A DNA stretch of 64,000 nucleotides from Polyangiaceae bacterium (GTDB taxonomy: Bacteria; Myxococcota_A; Polyangia; Polyangiales; Polyangiaceae): the NCBI GenBank assembly GCA_016712345.1, contig JADJRH010000011.1:558001-622000 (forward strand). The letters run 5' to 3'. The translations under genes were made by a program, and so were the position numbers. Below the pieces are notes generated by a model, which was not told the origin of the DNA, searched no databases, and saw only the letters and a list, made by a program, of their open reading frames with translations. The stretch's first letter is position 1. Every line of letters starts with the position of its first letter. Of the stretch, positions 44,046-53,998 are shown piece after piece.

Positions 44046-45368
44046 TCAGCTATCACAGGAACGGTTGGACGCGATGAGTTTTGCAGCTTCACGGGCTGCG
44101 TCGCGCCCGTAAAGGAGCGCGTCCTCCATGGACGAGTAGTTCCATGCGCCGTAACGGCCGTGCGAAAAAATCCGCATTTTTTGAAGGTACACTTGGATGG
44201 TTTCAACGCTTGATTCGTAGTGGTTGTCGAACACCACGTACGCGTGATCGATCCGCCGCAGGCGCGCGAAACGGATGGCGTGAGGTTCAACGATGAGGCC
44301 CATTTCAACGAGGTTTTGGGCCACTTTGGGGAGCAGTTCTGCGAGGTGGGGTTCGCTTCTGTCGGCGAGTTCAACGTAGAGGCAGCCTTTGTTGGGAGGC
44401 GCCATAGCGTCTGAAAAATTGGAGTACGCGCCCACGCGGTAAAATGGAAAGCGCGTTTCGGGCACGTAGATCCAGTGGTAGGGGAGGAGCGGCCGCGTGT
44501 TGAGTGCCACATCGAGATAGTAGAGATGTGTACACTTGAGGCGCAAAGCGGCTTCGCGAACATGGTCGGGGGCGTCTTGAATGAGCGCCACGAGTTGAGG
44601 AAGCGGGATTGTGGAGATGAGCGCTTCGTACCCGACGGGGCCGCTCGCAAACTGCACGGTGCGTTGGGCCGCATGAACAGCGAGGGGAGCGGTATTGCAT
44701 TGAACGGAACCTGTGGCTTGGGCCAGCCCTTCGCTCAACTGGCCAATACCGAGGCGCGGGTATAAAAAGCGCGCGTTATAGCCGAGTTCGCGATCGTTTT
44801 TGCCAACGGCGCCGGCAACCACGTCTTCGAGGCGGGGCAGCGGAACGAAACGTGTACACCACGCGGCGGAGATTTCACGCGGGTGTACACCCCACAACTT
44901 GGTGTTGTAGGGGATCATAAACGCGTCGCTGATGGCGTTGCCGAAGTGCGCCCGGCAGTAGTCTTCAAAGTTTGAAATCGGCGGTTTTTCGGCGGCGAAA
45001 TGAGCGCGCACAAAGTCGGTGACACATGCGTACGCAACGTCGGCAGGGAGGCCGAATGTGTTGGCTTGGAATGGGTAGCGCGTGTACACACCGTGCGAGT
45101 AGATGCGGCTTTGACGATCGATCTCGATAACGCCGCCTTTGATCCAGGAGAGGCACAGTTCGCGAATGGAAGGGTCGCGCAGGTGGAGAAGGTGGCCTGT
45201 ACGATCAAACTTGTAACCTTGTTCGGACAGAGTGATCGCGTGACCGCCGACGTGGGGAAGGCGCTCAAAAACGTGGCAATCTACGCCGGCTTTGCGAAGG
45301 TGAAATGCCGCCGACATGCCGGTGAGTCCGGCGCCGAGAATGGTGATCGGGGCGTGCGCGCTTGTCAG
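44046..45368 (-). CDS. FAD-dependent oxidoreductase, UDP-galactopyranose mutase/amine-oxidase-like
   Basis: Start placed at a CTG (45368) six bases after a strong AAGGAG; this leaves 440 residues beginning close to the Rossmann motif I-T-I-L-G-A-G-L-T-G-M-S. GTG 45419 and 45509 are in-frame alternatives with poorer sites. Other features: V-F-E-R-L-P-H-V-G-G-H, R-T-G-H-L-L-H and Y-N-T-K-L-W-G, a pattern seen in UDP-galactopyranose mutase-like and protoporphyrinogen-oxidase-like proteins. Linked to the glycosyltransferase gene, which supports a role in sugar or lipid precursor conversion; the reaction is inferred. Confidence 0.75.
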   Translation of the reverse strand: MTSAHAPITILGAGLTGMSAAFHLRKAGVDCHVFERLPHVGGHAITLSEQGYKFDRTGHLLHLRDPSIRELCLSWIKGGVIEIDRQSRIYSHGVYTRYPFQANTFGLPADVAYACVTDFVRAHFAAEKPPISNFEDYCRAHFGNAISDAFMIPYNTKLWGVHPREISAAWCTRFVPLPRLEDVVAGAVGKNDRELGYNARFLYPRLGIGQLSEGLAQATGSVQCNTAPLAVHAAQRTVQFASGPVGYEALISTIPLPQLVALIQDAPDHVREAALRLKCTHLYYLDVALNTRPLLPYHWIYVPETRFPFYRVGAYSNFSDAMAPPNKGCLYVELADRSEPHLAELLPKVAQNLVEMGLIVEPHAIRFARLRRIDHAYVVFDNHYESSVETIQVYLQKMRIFSHGRYGAWNYSSMEDALLYGRDAAREAAKLIASNRSCDS

Positions 45369-45537
45369 AATCGGCTCCTTTACCGAGTGGGAAGTATCAG
45401 AGCCGGCGCGACACTTCACGCGAAACGTTTTGTTCGACCCGGCGGTTGTACCCGGTCCCCCATGCAAAGCCGCTCCGCGTGATACCGTTTTTATACTTGG
45501 CACCTGCATTGGCGGGCGACGTTTTATACCCGCCGTT

Positions 45538-46491
45538 CTAAACCACTTGCCGAAGCCGTTTTGACCGCTTTGGAACCGCCGGCAATGCCAGCACTTCAGC
45601 CACCGAAGAGGCCGTGACCGACCGTTCCAACCACATCCTCAATACCGTCAGATCTGTACAACCGTTGATAACAGCCAACTCCGCCGGAGTGGGCTTCAAC
45701 CCTCGCTGAGTCAGCACGATCCTAAGTGCATGCGTTACTTCCTTGGCGCGGCCTTTTGCTTCCCCCTCGGCGCGCCCTCGCCTCTCTGCGTTGGCCTCGA
45801 GAAACAAACGGAGCTTACGCGTCGCAGGACTTTCAGGAACTCGATCAGGATGCATTGACGCCTCGCGAAGGCGAAACCTCATCTTTTCGCCCAGCCCGTC
45901 AAATATCGCACGCCACTGCGACTTTCGCAATGGTTTTGGCAGGCCGTCAGCCAGGTCAATCGCTCGCTCCACAACGCGCGCCGCCTTTGGACCGTGACGG
46001 TGTTTCATCGCCCAAGCAGCGCACAAACCAAGCTCAGGAAACGCCGGATCGAGCAGAGCCTCGGCCTGTTTCAACCCAAGGTACACAACCACCGGCGACA
46101 GACGAAGCGTTGTTCCAATAGAACCTGATTCAACAGCCACCTTGGTTGCCCATCTCGCCACCGCGCGCGAAGCGGTGATCACCACCAAATCGCCCATTAC
46201 CCCGTGAACATGAGTTAACACGGCAGCCGCAAGCAACCAACTCCGCTGCTTTGTCGGGTCTACCTTGTTCTGAACCTCACACGCCAGCCATCCATCACAG
46301 GTCAGATACACCACATCCGGCCGAATCTCCACGGGGCGCGCCAAACGCAATGTCGAGTCGACCGAACGAGCCAACTCAAGCCGCACATCACTACCCGTCC
46401 GCAGAAGCAACGCCGGCAACAAATTCAGATCATCGCGCAGCGCCTGAACCAACACATCATGAGCCAAACTCGCCACAAAACCCTCCACCAC
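45538..46491 (-). CDS. PD-(D/E)XK-like (Rpn-type) protein
   Basis: 317 residues. The core R-P-D-V-V-Y-L (Asp59) and A-C-E-V-Q-N-K (Glu72, Lys76) is the nuclease-fold signature of the PD-(D/E)XK superfamily, in the arrangement seen in Rpn-like proteins. The C-terminal part from about residue 230 has A-E-G-E-A-K-G-R-A-K, a charged helix common in these proteins. No neighbours on the same transcript. The role, DNA cleavage or transposition, is not established by sequence. Confidence 0.65.
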   Translation of the reverse strand: MVEGFVASLAHDVLVQALRDDLNLLPALLLRTGSDVRLELARSVDSTLRLARPVEIRPDVVYLTCDGWLACEVQNKVDPTKQRSWLLAAAVLTHVHGVMGDLVVITASRAVARWATKVAVESGSIGTTLRLSPVVVYLGLKQAEALLDPAFPELGLCAAWAMKHRHGPKAARVVERAIDLADGLPKPLRKSQWRAIFDGLGEKMRFRLREASMHPDRVPESPATRKLRLFLEANAERRGRAEGEAKGRAKEVTHALRIVLTQRGLKPTPAELAVINGCTDLTVLRMWLERSVTASSVAEVLALPAVPKRSKRLRQVV

Positions 46492-46761
46492 TCAGTTGCG
46501 GCGCCGTACCTACCCTTTCGACGATGAATGTCAAACCAGGGGCGGACAAACAATGTCATTCCCATGCGCAAAGGGGAACCCACACGTTCTCTACAACAAA
46601 TCGAGCGCGGCGTCGCAGCGGCCGTTTTGCCGACGCGCCGATCGAAAGGTGTGCCCGACCGTCCGCGCGAGGCGGGGTCGGGCTTTGCGACGGCTGCTGC
46701 GGAAGGACAGTTCTTGACAGGCAGAGAGGCGGGTGATCGGGCGGGAAGGCGCCTGACGGTT

Positions 46762-49140
46762 TTATACTGTGAGGGGGCGGGCTCTACCCACGGTCACATC
46801 GGACGACTTGATGCGTTCATACGCGGAGGGATCGGCGCGGCCGAGATCGCCTGTGTTGGTGCCTTCTCCCGTGCCGACGAGTTGCTGCATGCCGCGGCGT
46901 GATCCGTAGTAGTTGGAAGCGTCGTGATCGGCTTCTGTAATGCAGCCGCGGACAACGCTTCGCGAGATGTCGGGCAGATTGAGCATTTTGAGAGCCATTG
47001 CCCAGAGCCCGTCGATGTGGTTTTGGTCGGCCGGATACTCCAACAAGCCGGCGAGCGTGAGCAGGAGTGCGGCGCGGCGTCCGAGCGGTTTCGAAAGCAG
47101 GCCTTCTTTGGGAAGGTACCCAAGGTCAAACGCGCGATTCATCACTTCAGCGGCGGCGAGAAGGCGTTTTAGCTCTTTTGCTGCGTGGCTGAGATAGCTG
47201 TGGAAAAGCACTTCACCGGTGAGGCCGGCTGCGGTGGTAGATTTTGAATACCGACAGACCACGGGTAGAAGGCCCAAGTCTTCAACAACGTCGCTGCCCA
47301 TGGGTACATCGGCCGGAGGCTCTTTGTGCGAGTAGAAACCTCCCGACTGGAACACGTAAAGCCCTTCACTGTCGCCGGGTAGGGTAGACCAGATGTCTGA
47401 ATATTGAGTGACGCGGTTGAGGCTGCCCGCGGCCCAACCCACGCCGGTGGCCGCTTCACCGCTGATTTGAGAGGCTGCAACGCCGGGGTCTTTGGGAGTT
47501 GCCGACGCGTATAGATCTTCAGCAACACCGGTGAGTTGAAGGTCGAGGAAACCGTCGTAGAAGTCACCTTTACCGTCGTGGTTTACGTCGTTATACCGGG
47601 CCACAACAAGGGGGTGCGCGGGGCCGATAAACTGGACGAAACCGGGCGTTCGATTCTGGGGGTGATACCACTGCACCCTTCGAATTCGCTGTTCGATTTG
47701 AGCATGTGTTTCTTTTGCAGCCATGCCTTCGAGCACGGAGACGAAACAATCTACCCCTTCTGAAGCAACAACGAGGTTGCCGCTTGGATTGCGGAAATAG
47801 GTGGAGTCCCACGAAGAGAGAATGTCAGCATCGGGGAACAACCGCGAGATGGCGAATCGGGTGGTAAGGCCGGCGCACTGGCTGTTCATCATCAGTTTGT
47901 AACCGGCCTGTTTGATATTCGCTGTGGCGGCGCGCATATCGTAGGAGCCGAGTTGAGCGTGACGGTTGATGAGAATGCCGGTGAAATAGGCCTCACCCAT
48001 TTCATGGTTTTCGTTGTACGGCATTGCCGAGCGCGCAAAAACGAGGATGTCGTCACCGGCGGGAGTTTTGAACGGCGCCTTGAATACGCGATATCCACCG
48101 TACCCGGGGGGCTTCGGCGCGTCGGCGGGGGCTGGAATTTCTTTAAATTGGTAGGTGTTTTCGAGAATTTTACACTCGCCCTCGTGAAACTCGCTGGCGG
48201 AGCACATGGCAAAACGCCAGGAGCCGATGAGGTCTGTATACGGAGGAGCTGCGCGAACAAGCGTTTTGACAAGCGCCAGTGTTTTTTGGCGATCGGCTTC
48301 TGAAAGTGCGGGGGCGCGCATTTGGAGTAGTTGAATGGCATGGGCGCGCAACATGGGTTTTGCGCGGTCGCCGCTTTCAGCGTTGATGAGGGCGAACACC
48401 TGGGCCGCTGCGCTGTCGGCGACACCTCGGAATGTTGCGTCTTTGAGCACGGTCGCGATGAGGTGCGAAAGCACTGTGAGCGCTGCGGATCGCAGTTGCG
48501 CGGCCGCGGTTTCATCGGAGGCGGCGAGCGATCCGGTTGGGGTTGCCGCTTGAAGCGCTTCGGCCGACTGGGCAAGCGTTTGTTGTGCTTGTTCGGCACT
48601 CAGCCTTTCGGTTCGAATGGGCTTTTCAGGGTGGAAGGCGCTCGGAGCGAACAACCGTTCAAACGAGGTGAGGCGGCGCGAGCTGATCCAGCGGGCGGCG
48701 GAAACGAGCGCCGCGCTGTCGAGTGCTTGTGCACCTTCACGGGTGGACGAAAATCGACCGCTTGGCAAAAGCCAAAGGGGTGCGGCTCCCTCGCGCCCCT
48801 CGGTGAGATCGATGGGATCGGAAGCGGGCGGGGGCGCCTTTTCTTCGAGCCCAAACACCTGGGCGACGCGGCGACGAACCGGCCAGCGGCCCGGAAAAAC
48901 AACGAGGACAGTGCGTCCGACGCGGGCAGTGAGCGCGGTGCGCGTTACTTCGGGGAGGTTGGCTGGAAGCGCCACGAAATAGTCACGATCGCCGGTGAGG
49001 AGGAGGCGTGGGCCTTGGCTTGGCAAACGTGCATGTTGCTCGGCCGCGGGGCGCGCTTCGGCTCCGACGGCAACTAGCTCTGCGGGCACTTCGAGGTTGG
49101 CTCCGTCGCTTCGAAAACGGACCACGAGATCGCTGGGCAT
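46762..49140 (-). CDS. Large protein of unknown function with possible clan-CD protease features
   Basis: 792 residues from ATG 49140 behind GGAGGAGCC; the longer frame upstream is rejected. No signal peptide. Residues 1-110 form a beta-rich N-terminal domain, 150-330 helical. In the middle, I-L-I-N-R-H-A-Q (His394) and M-M-N-S-Q-C-A-G (Cys422) are spaced 28 residues apart with beta-strand context, similar to His-Cys dyads of clan-CD peptidases (gingipain/caspase-like), and D-V-N-H-D-G-K-G-D-F-Y-D is an EF-hand-type calcium loop. Its start lies 157 bp after the hybrid kinase stop on the same strand. Confidence 0.6.
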   Translation of the reverse strand: MPSDLVVRFRSDGANLEVPAELVAVGAEARPAAEQHARLPSQGPRLLLTGDRDYFVALPANLPEVTRTALTARVGRTVLVVFPGRWPVRRRVAQVFGLEEKAPPPASDPIDLTEGREGAAPLWLLPSGRFSSTREGAQALDSAALVSAARWISSRRLTSFERLFAPSAFHPEKPIRTERLSAEQAQQTLAQSAEALQAATPTGSLAASDETAAAQLRSAALTVLSHLIATVLKDATFRGVADSAAAQVFALINAESGDRAKPMLRAHAIQLLQMRAPALSEADRQKTLALVKTLVRAAPPYTDLIGSWRFAMCSASEFHEGECKILENTYQFKEIPAPADAPKPPGYGGYRVFKAPFKTPAGDDILVFARSAMPYNENHEMGEAYFTGILINRHAQLGSYDMRAATANIKQAGYKLMMNSQCAGLTTRFAISRLFPDADILSSWDSTYFRNPSGNLVVASEGVDCFVSVLEGMAAKETHAQIEQRIRRVQWYHPQNRTPGFVQFIGPAHPLVVARYNDVNHDGKGDFYDGFLDLQLTGVAEDLYASATPKDPGVAASQISGEAATGVGWAAGSLNRVTQYSDIWSTLPGDSEGLYVFQSGGFYSHKEPPADVPMGSDVVEDLGLLPVVCRYSKSTTAAGLTGEVLFHSYLSHAAKELKRLLAAAEVMNRAFDLGYLPKEGLLSKPLGRRAALLLTLAGLLEYPADQNHIDGLWAMALKMLNLPDISRSVVRGCITEADHDASNYYGSRRGMQQLVGTGEGTNTGDLGRADPSAYERIKSSDVTVGRARPLTV

Positions 49141-49297
49141 GGCTCCTCCGATGGTGATGGGTAAGGGGATCCGATAGTCGCTTCGCCGACGGGTGACACG
49201 GGATTTGCGGCGACCGAAGGAACAAATAATGTCCGAGCGGCGGTGGGGCCGCTGCGCCCGGACCCGCAGACGTATGCGCCTTGCCAGCGAGCGACGT

Positions 49298-51478
49298 TTA
49301 GCTGCGGCGCTCGGCGCCCGCCGCGAGCGGCGTTCGCGCGCGCCTTGCACTTTCAACAACGCGTGCAAGTTCGGTAAGGACGACGGGCTTGGCGAGAAAA
49401 TCGTTCATCCCGGCGGCTTCACAGTCGCGCCGGTCGTCGACGGTGACGTTTGCAGTCATCGCCACAATGAGCGGTTGGCGGTTGGGAGTGAGGCGCGCCC
49501 GAATTTGTCGCGTGGCCGTGATGCCGTCCATTTCGGGCATGCGGATGTCCATTAAGATGAGGTCGTACGTTTGCGTGGTTGCCGCTTCAACAGCGCGGCG
49601 ACCGTTTTCAACCACGGCCGGTTTGCAACCGAGCTTTTCCAACATGAGGCGAATCACCCGTTGATTAACGAGGTTGTCTTCGGCGACGAGCACGCGCGGC
49701 GCTTCATGTTCGCGGTACAAAACAGTTGGAACCGACGTGATTCGCGACGGTCGTTCGTCCCCCCAGAGCTGCACGAGCGCTCGCCGCAACTCGTCGCGCC
49801 GCACGGGTGACCGTACAAAGGGCGCGAGGGGCGGAGGCTCCCACGGAGGAAGCAGGTGCGCCGACGGGAGTTCACGGTCAACGGCACGTCCTGCATCGAC
49901 GAAATCGGGATCACCCACGAGTGCATCGACGCCGCTTGTTTGCAATGTGCGCTTCACCTCCTGGGGGGTTGCACACGGAACAGGAACGGCGCCAACTTGT
50001 TCAATGTGTACACAAATGGCTTTGCGCGTTGTTTCGTGGGCCACGCCGACAATAATGCGTTTGCGGCGAAGAAGCGGGATCTCAGACGACACAACGTGTT
50101 CATCCGCGTGGATCCGAAGCGTCACACGAAACGTGGAGCCCTTGCCGGGTGTACTCTCCACGGTGGCCCGGCCGTTCATCGCCTCGGCGAGGCGCCTACA
50201 GATCGCGAGACCCAAGCCTGTTCCGCCGAATCGCCTCGTTGTGGAAGAGTCGGCCTGCGTGAACGGTTCAAACAAACCGCCGATGCGCCTCGGGTCGATG
50301 CCGATACCTGTGTCGCTCACGGCAATGGATACTTCGTGTACACCTGCGCCGGCCCCGTTTGGATCATCGGACGCCACCGGCTGCGAAGTTATCTCAACCT
50401 TGATCTCGCCCTGTTCCGTGAACTTCACCGCGTTGCCAACGAGGTTCACGAGGATTTGCCGCACGCGACCGGAGTCGCCGATAAATCGGGTGACGCCTTT
50501 GGCTTGGCCCACAAAGGTGAGACGCAGTTGTTTCGATGCGGCCGCGACGCCGAGCAGATCGAACGCGTCTTCCACGCAGTCGCGAATGTCAAACGGCGAC
50601 TGACCCAGTTCGAGGCGGCCGGCTTCGATCTTCGAGAAGTCGAGCATGTCGTTGAGGAGCGAAAGCAGGGCGTCGCCGCTCGTTCGAATCGTGCGAACGA
50701 GTTCGCGCTGATCGGCGGCCATTTCGCCGTCGAGAAGCAGCCCTGCCATGCCCAAAACGCCGTTCAGCGGTGTGCGGATTTCGTGGCTCAACGTTGCGAC
50801 GAAATCACCTTTGGCGCGCGACGCGGCGATGGCTTTGTCGCGAGCCTGTTCGGCCTCTTCGGTTTTTTTCTTCAGGTCGAGATTGAGTTCTTCAATGCGG
50901 GCTTCGCGCCTACGGAGCGCGGTGGTTTGCGCCTTGTGCAATCGCTCGGTGCCGGTGATGAGGCCCACGATGATCGCGATGAGGACAATTGTCGCAACGG
51001 TGTGATCGATGATGGTGGTTTGGTAGAGCGGCTTGAGCGGCCAAAATACCATTAACCCGTGATTGAGCGCGGCCGCCGCGGCGCAAACAACCGCCCACAA
51101 AGTCGCGGTGCGAAAGCCGTGCAGGTAGCCCATGCAGAGGGGTACACACACGAGGTAAGGCAGCGACGCCGAGAGCACCTGACCCGAAAGGGCGCACGAA
51201 ATCAGGATGAACAGCGTGGCGATGACGCAATTGATGTGCGCCAGGAGCCGCGTTCTGTGCGGCTTCGCCCGGTGGATTGCGTACACACCACCCGTGAGTA
51301 CACACGCAACGCCGGTTGCAATCGCAAACGGGAAATCGTGCGTAAGGAGCGATCGAATGGCGTAAAACATCCAACCGGCGGCGCTGATCCCGATGAGCGT
51401 CTGCGTGCGCGCTGAAAGGCTGGCGCGTGGATCGTCGTCGATGGCGGTGTCGCGGATGCTGGGGGGTTCGTGTTGCAA
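49298..51478 (-). CDS. Hybrid sensor histidine kinase/response regulator
   Basis: 726 residues. Six hydrophobic helices (about 25-175) form the sensor; a short coiled coil (190-225) leads to the HisKA domain with S-H-E-I-R-T-P-L-N-G (His232), an HATPase domain (N-A-V-K-F, D-T-G-I-G-I-D, G-G-T-G-L-G-L), then a degenerate receiver-like segment and a C-terminal receiver with D-I-R-M-P-E-M-D-G. Autophosphorylating and phosphorelay functions look intact. The sensor is membrane-embedded without a large extracellular loop. Precedes the 792-residue gene. Confidence 0.9.
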   Translation of the reverse strand: MQHEPPSIRDTAIDDDPRASLSARTQTLIGISAAGWMFYAIRSLLTHDFPFAIATGVACVLTGGVYAIHRAKPHRTRLLAHINCVIATLFILISCALSGQVLSASLPYLVCVPLCMGYLHGFRTATLWAVVCAAAAALNHGLMVFWPLKPLYQTTIIDHTVATIVLIAIIVGLITGTERLHKAQTTALRRREARIEELNLDLKKKTEEAEQARDKAIAASRAKGDFVATLSHEIRTPLNGVLGMAGLLLDGEMAADQRELVRTIRTSGDALLSLLNDMLDFSKIEAGRLELGQSPFDIRDCVEDAFDLLGVAAASKQLRLTFVGQAKGVTRFIGDSGRVRQILVNLVGNAVKFTEQGEIKVEITSQPVASDDPNGAGAGVHEVSIAVSDTGIGIDPRRIGGLFEPFTQADSSTTRRFGGTGLGLAICRRLAEAMNGRATVESTPGKGSTFRVTLRIHADEHVVSSEIPLLRRKRIIVGVAHETTRKAICVHIEQVGAVPVPCATPQEVKRTLQTSGVDALVGDPDFVDAGRAVDRELPSAHLLPPWEPPPLAPFVRSPVRRDELRRALVQLWGDERPSRITSVPTVLYREHEAPRVLVAEDNLVNQRVIRLMLEKLGCKPAVVENGRRAVEAATTQTYDLILMDIRMPEMDGITATRQIRARLTPNRQPLIVAMTANVTVDDRRDCEAAGMNDFLAKPVVLTELARVVESARRARTPLAAGAERRS

Positions 51479-51523
51479 GGCCCTCTTCCGGCGCCGCTCC
51501 CGGGCGGAACGCGCGTGTCTGCC

Positions 51524-52462
51524 CTACGATTCTACAATCCTTCGAATGTCGTCGGGCAAGGGTGATATTGCGTGAAATGCCGGTACCGACGCGTCGCCGC
51601 CCCATACAATTGAAGCGGCATGGAGCGCGTGCCGCGTCAGCCCGTCAACCTCGGGACCGCCGTAGAGGGCATCCCCTGCGAGCGGATGCCCTATAGCCGC
51701 GAAATGCGCTCGAATTTGGTGTCGTGAAGCTTTGGCGGCGCGCGCTTCAACAAGCCACAAGTCGCCGCACGCCAGCCGTCGGACGTAGTGCGTGATCGCT
51801 GGGCGAGGTGAATAACGCGCCACGTCACGCGGATGAACGCAAGCGTACACACGGCGCCGATCTTTGGGGTGAGGCGCAAGCGGAATTTCAATGGTTCCGC
51901 TCTCGGGCAAGTCGCCGCCTTTGCAGAGGAGGTGGTAGCGCTTGTCGATTCGCCCTTCTTTCAGCGCGCGCGAAAGGGTTTCGAAAGCGAGCAGGGTGCG
52001 CGCCACCAGAAGCAGCCCGCTTGTATCGGTATCCAGGCGGTGCACAAGGCCGGGCTCGCGCGCCGAAAAGCCAATGGCTTTCGTTTCCGGATACCGCGCG
52101 AGAACGGCGTTTGCCACGGTGCCGCGCTCGCCGGGATCGATGGGGGCGCTCGGCTGTCCGGCGGGCTTGTCAATCACAACAAGATCGTCCCTCTCAAGAA
52201 CGATCGAAAGCGGCGCGTCGGCGTCGGGAACTGTGCCGCCGGACGCCGCCTCTTCAAAGTCGACCTCAATGACGTCGCCCTGCGACGCCGTTTCACCCTT
52301 CGACGCTTTTTGCGGCCGCGTGTGACCCGCTCGAAGAACGCGAACGCGGCCTTGCTCAAAGAGTTTTTTCACACCCGCGCGGCCCAGTCCGCCAAGCTGT
52401 GCGACCACAATTTTGTCGAGCCGCGATCCAATATCCGCGTCCGTCACTTCAAACTTCTTCAC
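51524..52462 (-). CDS. RluA-family pseudouridine synthase
   Basis: 312 residues from GTG 52462, which overlaps the stop of the preceding gene in GTGA (52459-52462). N-terminal S4-like RNA-binding domain (S-R-L-D-K-I-V-V-A-Q-L, V-K-K-L-F-E-Q-G-R-V-R-V), then the catalytic motif H-R-L-D-T-D-T-S-G-L with the conserved Asp, and H-Q-I-R-A-H-F-A. Converts uridine to pseudouridine in rRNA or tRNA. Upstream frames to 52756 belong to the antisense of the neighbour. Coupling with an envelope protein gene is probably incidental. Confidence 0.9.
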   Translation of the reverse strand: MKKFEVTDADIGSRLDKIVVAQLGGLGRAGVKKLFEQGRVRVLRAGHTRPQKASKGETASQGDVIEVDFEEAASGGTVPDADAPLSIVLERDDLVVIDKPAGQPSAPIDPGERGTVANAVLARYPETKAIGFSAREPGLVHRLDTDTSGLLLVARTLLAFETLSRALKEGRIDKRYHLLCKGGDLPESGTIEIPLAPHPKDRRRVYACVHPRDVARYSPRPAITHYVRRLACGDLWLVEARAAKASRHQIRAHFAAIGHPLAGDALYGGPEVDGLTRHALHAASIVWGGDASVPAFHAISPLPDDIRRIVES

Positions 52463-53991
52463 CAGGAACCTCGAATGCGCGCCCCAAATACGGGAGCGGG
52501 GATTGCTTCTAGCGCGCATGTCGTGGGCTGTGCCAGAGAACGCGTACACGCGCCGTTTTGCGAACCGCCGAGCGACGGTGGCGCGAGCGCGGATTGCCCG
52601 ATCATTCCCACTTCTGGAAGCTCCGGGAAAATGTGTGTTCCCGGTGCGAGCTTGTAGCCGGCGGACTTTTTTTTCGCCTCGGCGGCCGGCTCGCGGGTGA
52701 TCCACAGCGCAGCGCCCGCGCCGAGCAGGGCGCCGCCCCCGATGGCCCCGATCCACCCGCGTGTTTGGTCACTCGTCGGGTGATCGAAAACGAGCGGACT
52801 CGCAAGGGCGGCGCCCGCCAATCCACCGAGCACCGCGCCGAGGTCAAGGGCGAGGATCCGCACCGGAGCAAACGGGTATCGCGTTGTCGCCGCGCCGGCC
52901 GCCGCGAGCCAGCCGATCGCAGCGCCGTACCCCATGCCCGCAAACGGCACGATGCCGGTATCGCCGCGCACGAACAACTCTGTGAGGCCGCCGAAAGCGA
53001 AACCGAGCGCGCCGCCCGAGTGCGCCAGAACCGCGCCGCCGTTGCTCATGTCGCCCATCGCCAAACTCAGCGTGGAAAGCGTGAGTCCCGCCGCGCCGCC
53101 GACAACGCCGAAGGCCCATCGATCACCCTCGGGGCCGGCGTGCCCCGATGCGCCGCCGAAACGGCCTTCGTAGATGAGATGCGCCGCCGCCGTGGGCCAG
53201 ACACCGCCCGACGATAAAAACCACGCGTCGCCGGTGCCCACATCCCATTCGTTGGCGACCAAAAGCGACGCGCCGAGACCGATGCCGGCGCCCACCGCAA
53301 CGAGCGGATAAAGCAACCGGGGATCGTTTGACCCGCTCGCGCGCTCCACCGAAAAGCCCATGAGCCCGCCGAACACTGTGGCGTTCACGGCCAGCACCGT
53401 TCGCCCTTCACTGCGCGCCGTCACCGCGAGCTGAGCCGGATCCAACGAAGGCGGCGCTGCCACATGTGTACTCTTCGGCTTTTCGGCCGAAGTCGCGCTG
53501 TCTTTCACAACGTCGCGCAGCATGACCACCGTGCGCACCGAGACGTCGTCGCGCGCGAACCGTTCGCTTTTTGCAACCACGGTGCGCCGTCCCGGTGCAG
53601 CGGCGGTCAACCGAAGCTCGACCTCGGCGCCGTCGATGTGTACCCATGCAGCCAACACGAGCCGCCCCGTTTGCTGCGCCAACGCGATCATCTCGGGCTC
53701 GCCCAGCGCAGCGGCATTGCGACTCTCCACCGCGAGCCCCAAATCGCGCGCGGTGTCCGCAAGCAGGTCATCCAACTTGGCAACAAGCGCCACCCATTCG
53801 GTTTCGGTGGCCGAGGGGCGGCGCTTGGTCCCATCGTCGATGAGAGCCGGCAGGATGAGCGCTTTGCGTTCCGCTTCGGGCGAAGCTTCGTGTGTACTCA
53901 ACGGCTCATCGGCGAACGCACGCGGAGTCAGCGCCGAGAAGCCCGCGCATGCGACAAGCAGTGCTGTGGCCGCGCGCGCTACGAAGTTCAC
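52459..53991 (-). CDS. Exported Gly/Ala-rich membrane protein of unknown function
   Basis: 510 residues with a Sec signal (A-A-T-A-L-L-V-A-C-A-G-F-S-A-L). The N-terminal 170 residues form a soluble domain (V-A-L-V-A-K-L-D-D-L-L, V-L-A-A-W-V-H-I-D-G-A), followed by many glycine- and alanine-rich hydrophobic stretches (about 205-460), more like a series of helices or a barrel than a globular fold. No family recognised. It follows the outer-membrane beta-barrel gene by 7 bp and overlaps the pseudouridine synthase gene, so it is in an envelope-linked transcript. Confidence 0.65.
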   Translation of the reverse strand: MNFVARAATALLVACAGFSALTPRAFADEPLSTHEASPEAERKALILPALIDDGTKRRPSATETEWVALVAKLDDLLADTARDLGLAVESRNAAALGEPEMIALAQQTGRLVLAAWVHIDGAEVELRLTAAAPGRRTVVAKSERFARDDVSVRTVVMLRDVVKDSATSAEKPKSTHVAAPPSLDPAQLAVTARSEGRTVLAVNATVFGGLMGFSVERASGSNDPRLLYPLVAVGAGIGLGASLLVANEWDVGTGDAWFLSSGGVWPTAAAHLIYEGRFGGASGHAGPEGDRWAFGVVGGAAGLTLSTLSLAMGDMSNGGAVLAHSGGALGFAFGGLTELFVRGDTGIVPFAGMGYGAAIGWLAAAGAATTRYPFAPVRILALDLGAVLGGLAGAALASPLVFDHPTSDQTRGWIGAIGGGALLGAGAALWITREPAAEAKKKSAGYKLAPGTHIFPELPEVGMIGQSALAPPSLGGSQNGACTRSLAQPTTCALEAIPAPVFGARIRGSW

Positions 53992-53998
53992 GCGTCCC

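Noticed and set aside
46762..49140. Classical CHAT or caspase domain
   Set aside because: The usual small-His-Gly motif is missing; only a weaker His/Cys pair is seen, so it is reported as a possibility rather than a call.
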